A stretch of 64,000 bases of DNA from Sympetrum striolatum (lineage: Eukaryota; Arthropoda; Insecta; Odonata; Libellulidae), in assembly GCA_947579665.1 (NCBI GenBank), contig OX388345.1, positions 64,471,454 to 64,535,453 on the forward strand, in the 5' to 3' direction. Shown here piece by piece: positions 33,486-45,489 of this stretch. The notes beneath the pieces are model-generated. The model worked only from the letters and a program-made list of their open reading frames with translations. It was not told the origin of the DNA and ran no database searches. Within the stretch, counting starts at the first letter, position 1. The number at the start of each line of letters is the position of its first letter. A program made the position numbers and the translations under genes.

Positions 33486-34919
33486 CCCCTTCAAGCCCAC
33501 GAGCCTAAATGGAATCTCGTAGATTTTTTTATTCTAGAATCCATTCTTGTGGCCCGCTGACTCCATTTTAGCTTATAGGCAGTAGTATATAATTCCAACA
33601 GCAGGTTTCATGACTCGCCGTTCGAGAAAATTGTGATCTTGAGCTGTAGATGTAGATTGCTGTACTCATGCTCGCGAGTCATCGTCCAGGTGTATCGGTG
33701 GTGGTGTGTACGCTATTGAAAACTTACAGTAATAATATTTGACACAGTAACAATATTTGACTTGGAATATTTTGACATCATTTATTTTCGTTTATATAAA
33801 ACTATAAAACTGTTTTAATAACGTTCACTATTGTATGTTTAAGGTTTTCAGCAGACATCCCAAAAAAACGAGTTTAAAAAATTTTTCGCTAGATGTAACC
33901 TTATTCAATTTGGAATTATGCCTGACATTTTGCATCTACTTTTGAGCGAATTAAAGATTTTCTGCTGATTTCTAAAACCTTCCAATTGCTTTCTGTAGAA
34001 AAAAAATGTTTGCTACTTTTTCAAAATTTGGATCGGAAAGGGTTTCTTTTAAGAAATTCGAAATGCTGAAGGATGTGATTAATCAGAATACAAAATCATT
34101 AACGCCGATGGTTGTGGTCTTTACTTGGTGGTGTGCCTTAACAAAACAAAGTAAAATAGAAGAACTAATAATTTAAAAATATCATCATACATACACACAG
34201 TATAATCAGAAGATATCTGGTTATGATGACACGCCTCGAAATCCAGGTCGTGCGTCTGTGTAGGTATAACGGTACTATATAAATTAAATTGTTATTTCTA
34301 CTAATTTAACTAAGGGATAAAAACACTAGATTAACTCCACAAAAATATATCTCTGTTGTAATTGAGAAGCTCCAGCAGGTAACACCTGAAAACGTAAAGT
34401 TTACTACTATTTTAAATTACTTTTTACATGATTATTGTTATGATTGGGGAATATACTTTCTGCAGGTGTTTACTTTCGATGGAAAGTTTTTTATTCGTAA
34501 ATTTAAAACACATAGACAAATGGGGAAACGAAATTAGTTGATGCTACTCTATGAACTTATGAAATGGAATCTACAATGACTATTTTTACTCTTCGTTTAG
34601 AAAAAATTCCATCAAGTCACGCCATCAAATTTTCTTTAATTTAATATAGTAATATAAAACTCCAGCATCAGTATAAATGTTATACAACATTAGAGCATTG
34701 TTTGAGGCAAAGGATTTTTTTTCATACATTTCCATATCATCCTCATCCTCATCATCATTGATCATGTAGTAAAGCAACAAAACCAAATTATATTTCACAG
34801 CTCATTGATTCCGAGTACCTATAAGGAAAGCTTCATCAAGCAAAGATATATCCGAAAACTGAGTTAATATTCTTCTGGAATTGAGGATGGAAACTTTTAT
34901 GGGAGCAATATGGATTTTT
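33486..34919. other. Non-coding DNA
   Basis: AT-rich, without supported features. Confidence 0.4.
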
Positions 34920-35172
34920 CTACCGCTGAAGATCGGGCCCATCTAGGAAATTGTCAAATAAGTTGAGATAGCTGAGGAGCGTAAACATGGCATCAACGTC
35001 GAAGACTGACAGGGGAGTTTTCCCTACAATAAGGAAATTTCCTGGCGCTTTCCTCGAAAGTGAAAATGTACCTTCGATAAGAGCCTGTGCTTTCTCAATT
35101 GATTTTTCCTTTGTTTTGTCGAAATCAGAAACAATATGTATAGGTGACAGAAGGCTCCTTCCTTTAGCTTAC
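34920..35172 (-). CDS. Unidentified minus-strand coding-like frame
   Basis: Between an in-frame stop near 35173 and TAG at 34920-34922 the minus strand reads 83 codons with strong protein character: RSLLSPIHIVSDFDKTKEKS, KAQALIEGTFSLSRKAPGNF, VFDVDAMFTLLSYLNLFDNF. There is no initiator Met near the start, so it may be a terminal exon or a fragment of a mobile-element protein. The antisense 79-codon plus frame (34987-35226) is a shadow. Not recognised. Confidence 0.45.
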
Positions 35173-35589
35173 AAATACATATGTCACGTGATATATACAG
35201 AATTTTTCGATGGCTCCAAAAATTAAAAAATATAATAAGAAAACATGTACATAAATTGAGTATATGATAAATAGGGCAGAAATTCGTTGGTGATTGAATT
35301 ATTAGAGCTTACGTATTTATCAACGGCTTAGTCGAAGATAGTTCCGGTACCATACCATATTCTGAGAAATGGAATATATTCATTTTTTATTTGGTGCAGA
35401 ATAGGAAAAATGTATCTTTTATTTACCTTTTTCACAGTCTTGATCATGACTGTGATGAAATGAAAGCTACTGAGGTATGAGCGGATAATTTCACTAATCA
35501 ATGTCTTTCCTAATGGACTGACAAGTTTAACTTGTATAGTCATAGTGCTTCACTTGTGTGGACATGTTTCGCTTACAGCATTCTGGCTC

Positions 35590-35665
35590 TGTGAGGAAAG
35601 CAAGGGCAAATTACCTCACTCCTCATCCTGCCTAGTAGTACCTTATTCATCTCTACAAGATCTTA
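35590..35665 (+). repeat. Interspersed repeat fragment Y, copy 1
   Basis: GTGAGGAAAGCAAGGGCAAA, then TTACCTCACTCCTCATCCTG and CCTAGTAGTACC. A related string occurs at 39686-39745 (GTGAGGAAAGAGCAAACTAC, CATGCCTCGTAAGCC). Confidence 0.45.
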
Positions 35666-35699
35666 GAAGCTTCTGCCGGAGGGGGTGAAGTACTAACCG

Positions 35700-37129
35700 C
35701 CCTTTCGGCTGAATACTTTACATACAGAAGTTCATGTATTGGAAAATCTTTCATTTAGGGGATATTATTATATTTTAGGGAATGGGTATGCATCAAATCT
35801 ATAATGTAGATATACTCGAGGGATATTATAAGAGAAACGACACATAAAGGTACACAAATGGAATTGAGGTGCCCAGAATTTGCTTTTGTTTTCAATCCAT
35901 ACGTATCAGCTAGGACCGGATGTCTGCTAATATTACTTTTCTAGGGCGGTTTTTCGCCAGGACACGGGGTCTCTATATTTTATACTACAAAGTGCTCTTG
36001 AAATATTTAATAGTTTGCTTATATGATGGTGTTTCTACAGGTTTTTGATGGTTTTGGTGTGGACCCATTTATAATATTCTCAATCAAACTTCGGCATATT
36101 AGGTAAATTGGTCTTAATTTACTCCTAAAAATGGGTAAAATAAAAATTAAATATTCTAAAAATTCCAATGATTCGCTCAGAAGTATCATAGTGGAATTTT
36201 TAACACATGGAAGTTTTATTTTACCAGTTATGGCGTTCCACGAAGTTAAGGCTTCTTTTATAGATTCTATTGCGTCTAGAAATTAAACTCTCAGATAATA
36301 TTTGAGTTTTATATGTATAATGTGCAAGGTTATAGTATTTAATTTTAACTTAAGGTGGGAAAGGAAGAAAATAAGTCTATAATTTAAAAAGATCGATCTT
36401 CCTGAATGTAATGTAAATTATTTACAATGTAAAGCACTATATCAATCAGGAGTCTTTCCTCAAAGTTGCCCATTCATCCCTAATTACACACGTGTTTCGT
36501 TGACAATGAATACATGATACGCTTCTTTCGAGCCCAGATTAAACAATAGAGTTTCACAGCGGTTTACTAGTTCTCAACGCGCGTCTCTCCTCTATTTATG
36601 GACCACTTCGTTATCAAACAAATCTTAAATTCTAATGATAGAGCCGTACCTGCGCAGAATCTTTCCGCAGGTTGTTGAGTCTCAAATGCTATCAACACTA
36701 TTCGTCTGGAGGAACCTATAGTTCATAAACTTTTGGCGCTCTTTGTTGTTACATTGTTTGCAGCTCGTGAGGTGGGACCAGGAACAAAGCGCCACGGCAG
36801 TTCATTTTCATTTTATGATCTACCTGATTACTCGACCGGAAAGGCAACACGCTATATATCTCATGCGAGGAGTAACATTAGATAACCGTTGATAATTTAT
36901 TGAACCAACGAGAGTTTCGCAGATGGTAGAAGGTGGAAATAGCAACTCGGGGTAAGAGAAAGAATTTTCTATATTCTGATTACTGTATTAGCATTCGTGG
37001 AGCATACTTCCTCTGGTAATTAAAAGTTTGATAAGATGCATTTTCCAATTCGAGATTCGCCTATTTCCTTCTTCTTTCAGTCGATGTGGGATTCAACTAA
37101 GACCTTCTTTCGAAATCTAGGTACGGCTT
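35700..37129. other. Non-coding DNA
   Basis: No supported gene or repeat. Confidence 0.4.
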
Positions 37130-37402
37130 AGAATGGGGAAAGTAAGTTGGGTGGATAGGGAAACAAATACGGAGGTTCTTGAGATGGTTGCGGAGGAGAG
37201 AGCTTTAATTGAAGTGATTGGGCATCGAAAGAAGAAATGTGTGGGTCAAATATTGAGTGGGGAGGGGATGCTCAAGATTTTAATTGAAGGTGGAATTCAG
37301 GAAAAAACATAGGGGAAGACAAAGACAAAATATGTTGGATGACATGAAGGATGGGGTAAGCTACAAGGAAGTGAAGGAAAAGGGGTTGAATGGGGATTAT
37401 TG
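37130..37402 (+). mobile_element. LINE reverse transcriptase C-terminal remnant
   Basis: The plus strand reads KVSWVDRETNTEVLEMVAEE and HRKKKCVGQILSGEG, then after one frameshift HRGRQRQNMLDDMKDGVSYK ending at a stop near 37402. This matches the order of the C-terminal segment of endonuclease-reverse transcriptases (W.D..TNEEVL, RKKKWIGHILRGEG, GRQR..MLDDI). Mutated and inactive. Confidence 0.68.
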
Positions 37403-37464
37403 AATGCACATTAACTTACCAAAAGGTAGAACGCTCATGCATGAAATATATCGATAGTATAGAC

Positions 37465-37782
37465 CAGAGTTTCCCAAACTATGTTCCGCGGAACACCAGC
37501 GTTCCTCTGAACCTGAATAAGTGTTCCGCGGCTATTTGTAGTTTTAATGGAGAATTGGAGAATAAAAGTCATTAAATGCTTTATTTATTCATATTTTTAT
37601 GTTTGTGTCATAATATCATAGTTTTATATTTAAAAATAATTACTAAATAAATAATTAGTTGGAATTAAATAATATTTAAAATTTTACAAATAGAATTTCC
37701 TAATCTAAAAACAAGCTAAGTGTTCCGTTAAACTTCCCAGGTTTGCAAAGTGTTCCATTACAGAAAAAAATGGTAAACCCTG
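37465..37782. mobile_element. hAT-type MITE with CAG...CTG ends
   Basis: Flanked by GTATAGAC (37457-37464) and GTTTAGAC (37783-37790), an 8-bp duplication with one mismatch. The ends are CAGAGTTTCCCAAAC and, on the complementary strand, CAGGGTTTACCATTT. Internal GTGTTCC and CCGCGGAACACC strings recur. No transposase is encoded. Confidence 0.75.
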
Positions 37783-39461
37783 GTTTAGACAGTAGATTAG
37801 AATAATAACACAGATTGACAAATTATAACTTTTTTTGATAATGTGGATAGTAATAGTTCTTTTTAACAAAATTTTGGTCACTGATTCCAGATGTGAACTC
37901 GAAAAAGCTCAAAACACGTAAGGAGTTTTTGTTAAGGTGACTTTTACGGTTTTTCTCATTCGTACTTTCACATGTTAGCCTACACCGCAATTATCACGTT
38001 AGAGTATTTTTTCTCTTTACATCAATGTTATACGTAGTAAGAAGACACCACAAATAAGCTAAGATTTCCTTTTCATAAAAAAATAAGCTTTCATCTCCGT
38101 TTTTTATCCGCCAGCAATTACAATTCTCATCTCCTTCCTCCTATCTACTTCTACAACACCATGATTAAATTTATAAGGTAACCTCAGAAGGGTGTCCTGG
38201 ACTTAAGAATAAGTAATACACATATCTCCAATGGTTTTTTATTACTTACTACGAATCAAGAGGATACTGAAAGAATGTTTACAGCTGGAAATGGAGACCC
38301 ATTGACCGATACTAGGGTCATCGGGCCGAGGTTGGAGCACTTGGAGGCGAGGGGCACACAACCGTATTTTGCCTAAAAATAGACAAGGCCTAATTGGAAT
38401 GGAATAAAATTGTATACTAGAATAAGTCTTTTATAAAGCTTTAAGGTGAGTGTTTATGATGCCCTGTAAGTTTATACTCTTGGAGAAATTAGCATTTTAG
38501 TGAGCTTGCGGACACCGAAAGCCGCTCTTTTTTGAGGAATTAGTCAACTCGTAATTTTTTTAGTCTTCGAATTCGGTCTAGGAATATAAATTAAATGTAA
38601 ATATAGTGAATAAATGAACTAATAAACAGTTTAGAAGTATATTTAAAGTGTTATCAATTAAAACATTTAAAGATAAAAATTAACGAAGATTTTACTTCAT
38701 TTATTAAATGTGTATGCAAAATTCTCGAAAACTGTACGTTGAGGACGATTTTCACAAACATAGCTGAATTTATCGCAGAAACATGCAAGAAGTTGCAATT
38801 AACCACGTCAATGTTACCAAAACCTTGTCGACCTGTGTTATTAGATAATGCAAACAATGATGTTTAAATGTCGTTGGAATACAGTAGCCAAAGCAGCCAC
38901 AAATAGGACACCGAATCTCACAAATTTAAATTCCGTTTTCAGATTTAATGAAAATTAAAATCTGCATTTCGACACAGAAGACAGAAATCGCTGCCTAATA
39001 TTTAACGCGGGAGCGAAGCCTCAATCTCGTAACCCAAAGAGAAGCCAAAATTCTAATTAGAGCGCTATCTACTCTTCGGAAGTTACGACGGGCAATATGA
39101 GAAGATAATCACCTCGGCTATTACTCTTTTCAATTCTCATGCGCAATTGCGTTCGATAACCTGCCGAAATTTCACCCTCCTCCATCACGTTCCCTCAATC
39201 ACCATGTCACACACGCCACTCGCTCTCCCGATTAACCCCAACCGACAGCTTAACACAACATTCCTGCCCATTCTGTCGCCCAATCTGTGCTGCCGTAAGG
39301 TTGCTAGACATTATATGCAATCCGTGTTTGCGGGGGCTCTCAAATACCTAGAGTTGGCGGCGCGATAACGGAGGGCAAAACACCTCCACAACGACGTCGA
39401 CGTGCGTCACGCATCGTTCAGCCGCTCAATAAATTATCGGCTGCCATGTGCTCCGCTCCAC
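37783..39461. other. Non-coding DNA with a GC-richer part at 39000-39450
   Basis: The 39.1-39.4 kb part is pyrimidine-rich on the plus strand and has a 73-codon frame (39147-39368), but no domain or splice structure supports a gene. Confidence 0.35.
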
Positions 39462-39482
39462 GTGTGTGTGTGTGTGTGTGTG
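39462..39482. repeat. (GT)n microsatellite
   Basis: Ten GT dinucleotides in a GC-richer neighbourhood. Confidence 0.9.
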
Positions 39483-39685
39483 GTTGAATGAAAGGGGAGG
39501 GGGGTGTACGCACATGGCCCCCTGCTATCAATTTTTTCTATGCCACCGACTCAAGCACCTCGTTATACCCCCACCGTTCGTCCCATCTTCCTTATGGAAT
39601 GCCAAGGAAAGTGCTACTCGTGGAGTCATTGTGATTCACTTAGGTGGGTGTGTTCTGCTTATATAAGCAAATATAGCATCTTCAC

Positions 39686-39745
39686 GTGGTGAGGAAAGAG
39701 CAAACTACCACGCATTTTCTCATGCCTCGTAAGCCTTATCCCCTC
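39686..39745 (+). repeat. Interspersed repeat fragment Y, copy 2
   Basis: Shares the GTGAGGAAAG..GCAAACTACC core with 35590-35665. It lies just upstream of a LINE remnant, so it may be part of that element. Confidence 0.4.
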
Positions 39746-39849
39746 TACTAGTCTATTAAATTTATCTTCACGGTTTTTGAAAGAGAGCAAAAAGGTAAGT
39801 CTTAGGGCACAGGGTGGGAGACAAATCAAAGATGAGTAGATTAACAGAG

Positions 39850-40330
39850 TATTGTTGAGCGGGTGAAATCATTTCAGTATCTGGGAAATTTGGTGACTGA
39901 GAATGGTAGCTATACCAAGGGAGTAAGATACAAGATAGCTATGGGTAAAAAAGTTTTTGATAAGGTGAAAGGACTTCTGCCAGCAAGTAGAATTACAGTA
40001 TATCTGAGAAAGAGATTTGCTAAATGCTTTATGTATGGAGTGGGGTGACTACAGCAGCGAAACGTGGACTGTCAAAAAGAAAGATAAAAAGTACTTGGAA
40101 AATTTCGAAATGTGGCTGTGGAGGAAGATGATAAAGGTGGAGTGGACATATAGAATTAGAAATGATGAAATACTATTGAGAATAGGAGAGGAAAGAAAAC
40201 TACTGAGGGAAATCAAAAAGAGGAAGACAGCTTGGTTGAGGAGTCGTACGAAATTGCCGAAATTGCCTACTTAAGAGAATTATTGAAGGAAAGATATCAT
40301 AGAAAATTATAGACGCTACAGGCAAATGAA
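39850..40330 (+). mobile_element. LINE reverse transcriptase C-terminal remnant
   Basis: Two overlapping plus frames read FQYLGNLVTENGSYTKGVRY, KIAMGKKVFDKVKGLLP and LRKRFAKC in the first, then ETWTVKKKDKKYLENFEMWL, WRKMIKVEWTYRIRNDEILL and RIGEERKLLREIKKRKTAWL after a shift near 40045. These match the F.YLGS, C.TWT..K.D..RLE.FEMW.WRRM and GEERSLL..I..RK..W order at the end of endonuclease-reverse transcriptases. Inactive. Confidence 0.8.
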
Positions 40331-40689
40331 AGAAGATGCTCAAAACCGATTACGATGGAGGTACCCAGTTGAAACCTATCGGAAGACGATTATACTAAGA
40401 ATAAGATTAAAACGATTAATCTGTAAACTCGGAGACAATCATTGCCTCGTAAAGGTTACACGAGAAATCACTGATTAATTTCTAAACAGTCTTGCATGAT
40501 TTGAGACATATTTCTTATTGATAAAACGAAAATTCGTTCGGTAATTTCGTTCTCACCAACACATATAAGTATGTTTAATTTTTCAATTGGTAGAAAAATC
40601 TAAACTAATGTTTTTTTACATTTACTAATTTTAAATTTTAATATATAATATTTAATACACCTCCATCGGACAATGTTTATTTTCATGCT

Positions 40690-40785
40690 GAGCTACTACT
40701 GCCCTTTATCGATGAAGCCCTCCTAGGCTCTGATGAACTTATCAGATGCTTCACCGAGGCAACAGTAACAAGGAACATGTTAATA
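40690..40785 (-). mobile_element. SINE body fragment
   Basis: The plus strand has CTCTGATGAACTTATCAGATGC, then TTCACCGAGGCAACAGTAAC, a diverged copy of the SINE body at 8730-8790. The tRNA head is absent. Confidence 0.42.
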
Positions 40786-40797
40786 CGACACATAAAA

Positions 40798-40799
<2 letters not shown>

Positions 40800-40836
<37 letters not shown>

Positions 40837-40850
40837 TACATATATAAAAT
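40800..40850. repeat. (TA)n microsatellite
   Basis: A TA run with a CATATATACATATATA end, next to the SINE fragment. Confidence 0.93.
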
Positions 40851-41564
40851 TTTAATACGATAACAATGCGATACGATACAATGACAAATGAATATAACAG
40901 GATTATTTAAAATTATGGCCCGACATCGAATTGTTTATATGCGGCCCGAGACTAATATTTATAATGATAACTTTTTCCTACAATTCCAACTGAAGTATTT
41001 TACGAAGTTTCAGCATATTTCAAAGGTTTGAATGTCCTTACAAACAAAAATTCTTTAACTATATGTCTGAATTCCATGAGTAAAGTTGGGATATAAAATA
41101 AGTTTGGTCGAGTTGTAATAATTTTGCATGTGGTCTTTCTTTCTCAAACTGGTATCAGTTTTGATGAAACTGATGTAATTTAATATATAACCAGAGCATG
41201 ATTCCTGTTACCAAGCAATGATTTTTTACCTTGAGCTTTAAGCACTACTTCTGATACCCAACGTACTGATCTCTCCTTTGGAAAGGAGACGCACTTAGCA
41301 CCAGAGCTCGAACGCAATTACGAGTTGAGATTTTTTTCGTTGTCTTTGAGTCTTCCTTGAGGGGGACAAGTTATATATAGAACATATTCCAAATGAATGA
41401 AGCTCTCATGGTATTATTGATACTGCGCTAACTCGCCACAAATATTGAATATAAATCTTGAACAATTCCATCAATGATGGAATTGAATGATGGAGTTGGG
41501 GTTAAACTTGGCACAGGAATGCATGCGACTTGTCCCAAGGTTGTTCAATAATTAAAAAACGGTG

Positions 41565-41650
41565 ACTTGGCTAGGACTCGAACCAAGAACTCCCACGTAG
41601 AAGTTAGTCTAGTGAAACTTTCGCGGTATAAAACCAGATGCAAGGAATAG
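41565..41650 (-). mobile_element. tRNA-derived SINE head
   Basis: The minus strand contains a perfect B box in TTCTTGGTTCGAGTCCTAGC. The A box half is degraded and no cloverleaf can be drawn. Confidence 0.45.
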
Positions 41651-42092
41651 GGGTGACTAAATATAGCGAAAATACAGGGACACAAAAGATGATCATCGAA
41701 AATTAAACCTTAAGTAATGCATATACTTTTGCATGCATAGCGCGTAATCTGAGTGTAATACTAATGAAATACGTGTATGTTTTTAGACGAGAAAGAGGTG
41801 AATAACAGGATTAACTAAATTTAATTATAAAGTGTTTAATAGCTTAAAGATTTTAGAGTATATAATCAAAAACGGCTTAGAAAATATAATCTTGGATGTT
41901 TATTCATTACTTTGAACGCAACAATTAATTGTTATTGTTCGGATTTAGAGATGGGTGGTACCATACTTTTAACGCGAAGGGGCCGATGCAAATTTAGGTT
42001 TGGAATACGTTGTCTAAAGCGAAGTCTTGAACAGTAATTAATGTAGTTGAGTCTTCTTGTCTAGTACTACACTCTTCTAGAACTAATTTGCC

Positions 42093-42262
42093 TGCCTTGG
42101 TAGCGTAATTGTTAGCGCGCTAGTCTTGCAACACTGTGATCCCTGGTTCGAATCCTGGTTAGGCATGGTTCTGTGCGTGAGTAAAAAAATAAGGTTTGTT
42201 GTAAGAATGGTCATCATTGACTATAAAAAAACCCAACGATAAAGACGAATTATTATTATTCG
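42093..42262 (+). mobile_element. tRNA-derived SINE with well-kept head
   Basis: The head (42093-42165, 73 nt, tRNA length) has an A box TAGCGTAATTGTTAGCGCG and a B box GGTTCGAATCC. The acceptor ends pair (TGCCTTG with TTAGGCA, with a G-U pair and one mismatch) and the T arm has one mismatch. The anticodon arm does not pair properly, which argues against a working tRNA. A 95-bp body ends in an (ATT)n tail at about 42262. Confidence 0.7.
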
Positions 42263-43818
42263 TACCTTATAGAGATAATACGCAAAGGAATACTACATGA
42301 AAGACGTTAATACTCACGCAAATGGGTAGTTGTTGAAGAAAACCAAAGCCTGATCATTTCTTTCCTCTCAAAGACATTCTACCCAACTTCAACAACAGTC
42401 ATCTGCATAGTTCCTCAATGGACAGCGCTACAAAGAAGAACGTGCAACGCCCTTCAATGTCCTTCGACGCCCCCAACAAACACAAGACCTCCATCATCAC
42501 CTGTAAAACAAATCTTTCACGACCGAAGTTGATAAAGAGCGGCAAAACAGAGTCGGGAACCCTTGTTAACCCTTTCATTCAGCACTCTCGGGAAACTTGC
42601 GTCCACGCGTTTCTACGGAGTCGAGGATAAATAAAACGAGCCGATCCTTCTTCGACGCTCTCAAGAGATTAATCTTCCCTCTCTTGTAATTCACGCTGCG
42701 AGCGGAAAGTTGCCTTTGTTTAGATACTCTGCCACTCGTCTATTTTCAGTGCCATCGGCAATTTCGCGCCGACTGAGCTTTCATCTCTTTATTCGATAAT
42801 TGATGGTCTCAGCGGCTACTTAGAGCGTCCTCTTCCGTTTCCCGGCATGCACCCTGTCGACGCGTTGGCGCCTCTTAACTTCCCCGCTTCCAAACCGAAG
42901 ATATCTCCTGCCTTTGTTTTCCACGTCACTTCTTTTACGAGATCATAGTGTTCCCTTTGAAATTTGATGAAGTTCCTAGATAAGAGCGGCTATTTTTGAA
43001 TAGCACGCCGAGCATGAGTGTAGCTCGGGAAGCAATTGCTACGATGCAAAGTGGACCAGAATCGAAAAAACTGGCCAAAAATACTAGTGTTTCTTTTAGT
43101 GCGGACTTTGAATTACTTCACTTCACATGGTTACTGCTGAATTAATTCCGCGTACAACCATGCCTTTCATTTACGTTGATTCCTTCGCGTTAAATTTCTA
43201 CAGAGAGTCAAGGTTGACCAAATTTTGCGAAAAACGCCTGTCAGGGATTTTTCGCGAAATCCTTCAAATTCAAACCGATGCTGAACCCATAAGAAGAAAA
43301 TCATCGGATAAAACAATACCCTGTGTTATAAATTTTTACTTTTTCGTTCATAACACTCGATTTCAATGATCACAGTTGAGTATATGCATAGGTACTACAT
43401 ACTACATGTAACAAAATAGCGGACTCTCGTTTTTCAGAAAGATTTTTCCTGCATCGAGGAAAATAGTAGAAATCGACGTCCACGGGCGCGGAGATATTTG
43501 TACCACGTTATTCCGTGAAAGTTCCTGAAAGTGAATCTAAAATAATATCTTACCCGAAATTGCCCCCTTGGAGGTATGCAACTTGTACGGCTCTTACAGG
43601 AATGCTGACTATATCTCATCATGTATAAAACTTGTCATTGTTACGAGAGATATGATTAGTCAAATTCTGCGTATTTACGAAAGATTTATCTTTAATACTT
43701 CGGCTTCCCTACTACTTGCAGGAATTCTGTACATTTATTTTCATCAAAAATAGAGAGAAATTTGAACAAAGAGTGTACAAATTACACAAGATTTCTTCAA
43801 CCAAATCATCGGGAAGTA
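42263..43818. other. GC-richer non-coding DNA
   Basis: The 42.4-43.1 kb part is GC-richer than its surroundings. No frame longer than 80 codons exists and no domain is visible. A minus-strand donor-like site (TTTCGG|GTAAGA, near 43556) follows a short open frame, so an undetected 5' exon is possible. Confidence 0.3.
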
Positions 43819-43893
43819 CAGCTATGTGCAAAAAAACTTTAAAGTCCCGTGGGCTATATAACATTAAGGATTAAAGTTTTTTCCACATAGCTG
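43819..43893. mobile_element. Tiny mariner-like MITE (75 bp, TA target)
   Basis: The inverted ends CAGCTATGTGCAAAAAAACT and, complementarily, CAGCTATGTGGAAAAAACTT lie between TA dinucleotides, with about 25 bp between arms. It has the same design as the element at 14962-15038 but unrelated ends. Confidence 0.68.
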
Positions 43894-43896
43894 TAC

Positions 43897-45489
43897 GTTC
43901 GTAGGTAACTAGTGAGCACTCATGTTTCTTCTCCAGTGAGATTTCAGAATTCTATCTCCTAAATCGAATAATTTCACTTGATATTTCGCGGAATTTATCC
44001 TTGTTTAATAGAAGAAAACACAAGAATAGCCTCCAGTATCAGAACCAGTGAGGCCATCAGGAGCAGAAACTGAATACAAGAGAGAAAGTGAGGGAAGAGA
44101 GATACTCGACGTTTTAGCGGCCTTTTCCATTCTTCGCTGTTTATCTCCATGCTTCTTTTTCATCACTTCGTAGGCGAGAGTTTACACCGGAAGGAATCCA
44201 ATTTTTCAAGACGAAGAAGAGATTCCCTCCGGTTCTATTCTCTTTGACGTAATAAAACTGCAAATATATATCCGCCAAGAATGTGCGAAACGGGCCTTAA
44301 ATCTTCTCGAGCGCAAAAACCTTCCGAGAGGCTTTGAATTCTGAGGGAAAGAGCATTTTGAAGAATTTTACGCCTGAAGATAAAATTCGTCAAAACATTT
44401 ACCAGATGCATGCGCTTTCGGATCGCTATGCCCTGAGAAGAAAAACCATAAAGCTGGACAAAGGGAACTGAAACTTACGGCGTAGTCCAGATTCGTGAAA
44501 ATAAAAGAGAAAGTAATTTTTCGTCGATCGGTCGAATCGACACGGGTTCGAGTGACTTCGATCCCATTAAATACTTCGATAACAAAATATTTTCTTTCGA
44601 TATATCATGAAAGGCTTTCAAGGCGTAGGATTTTGGATCTTCTCTTGAAGTTCTAGATTCAAGAAGATTTTATGTAAGCGATATCATTTAAAGTGAGCGT
44701 AAATTTTTCCGCATGAGTGTAAACAAATAAAATAACCTTCTATAACATTTAACGGTACTAGATGCATATAGATCGACAAACCTCTATGAAATGAAGACAG
44801 AAAAATGAGAGAGACGCTCCTCTTACTAAAAATTGCACCCCCTGCCATACGCCTCTGGTGGCTCGCGGGGTATATATCAAAATCTAAAATCTAAAATGTA
44901 AATTCTCCTCCGAATTTAATATTGTATGCCGCATTCCATCAATTACTAAGAGCGAATCGCTTCAGTTATATCCATTTTACATATTTGATAAATCATCACA
45001 CCATTACTCCAGCGTAAATCTCCTTCATATTCCAATTATATCAATGTAGAAAATTCGAAATGAAAATTTATCAACTGTTATCTATGTTAGCAAAGGATAT
45101 AACCTACCTCCCAATATCATGTGATAATGCCTGAAATTTCTCGAGTAATAGATCACCTTTTTGTTTAAGCATACAGATATTTTACTTCAATCTGTCTGTG
45201 TATCAACTCATTCATCATCCATATGTGTACGTATCCTCTTCATGTCGCATTTATCTTCTCAGTGCGTATCACGCATATCTGGGCCACGATGCAACTGCAT
45301 GCGCACAAATCAAAACATCATTCGCATTCAAAGTATCTATCCCTAAAAACACAACGAATAACAGAAATGAGTTGTTAAGTCAAAATCTAAGTATGATAGG
45401 CATGGTAAATAGCGCAAATTTAACAATCTTCGGGTTGAATAGTATTAAAATTTGTATATCGTTAAATTTGGAAATCGATAGAATACAAT
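43897..45489. other. Non-coding DNA
   Basis: No supported gene was found. Overlapping plus frames at 45161-45491 precede the LINE and could be the decayed end of its endonuclease, but I could not align them to any motif. Confidence 0.35.

Noticed and set aside
34987..35226. 79-residue plus-strand frame
   Set aside because: It is the antisense shadow of a more protein-like minus frame.
39448..39692. Overlapping 72- and 62-residue plus frames
   Set aside because: They start in a (GT)n tract and have no consistent protein character.
42093..42165. Functional tRNA gene
   Set aside because: The anticodon arm cannot pair properly, and the sequence continues into a SINE body with a simple-repeat tail.
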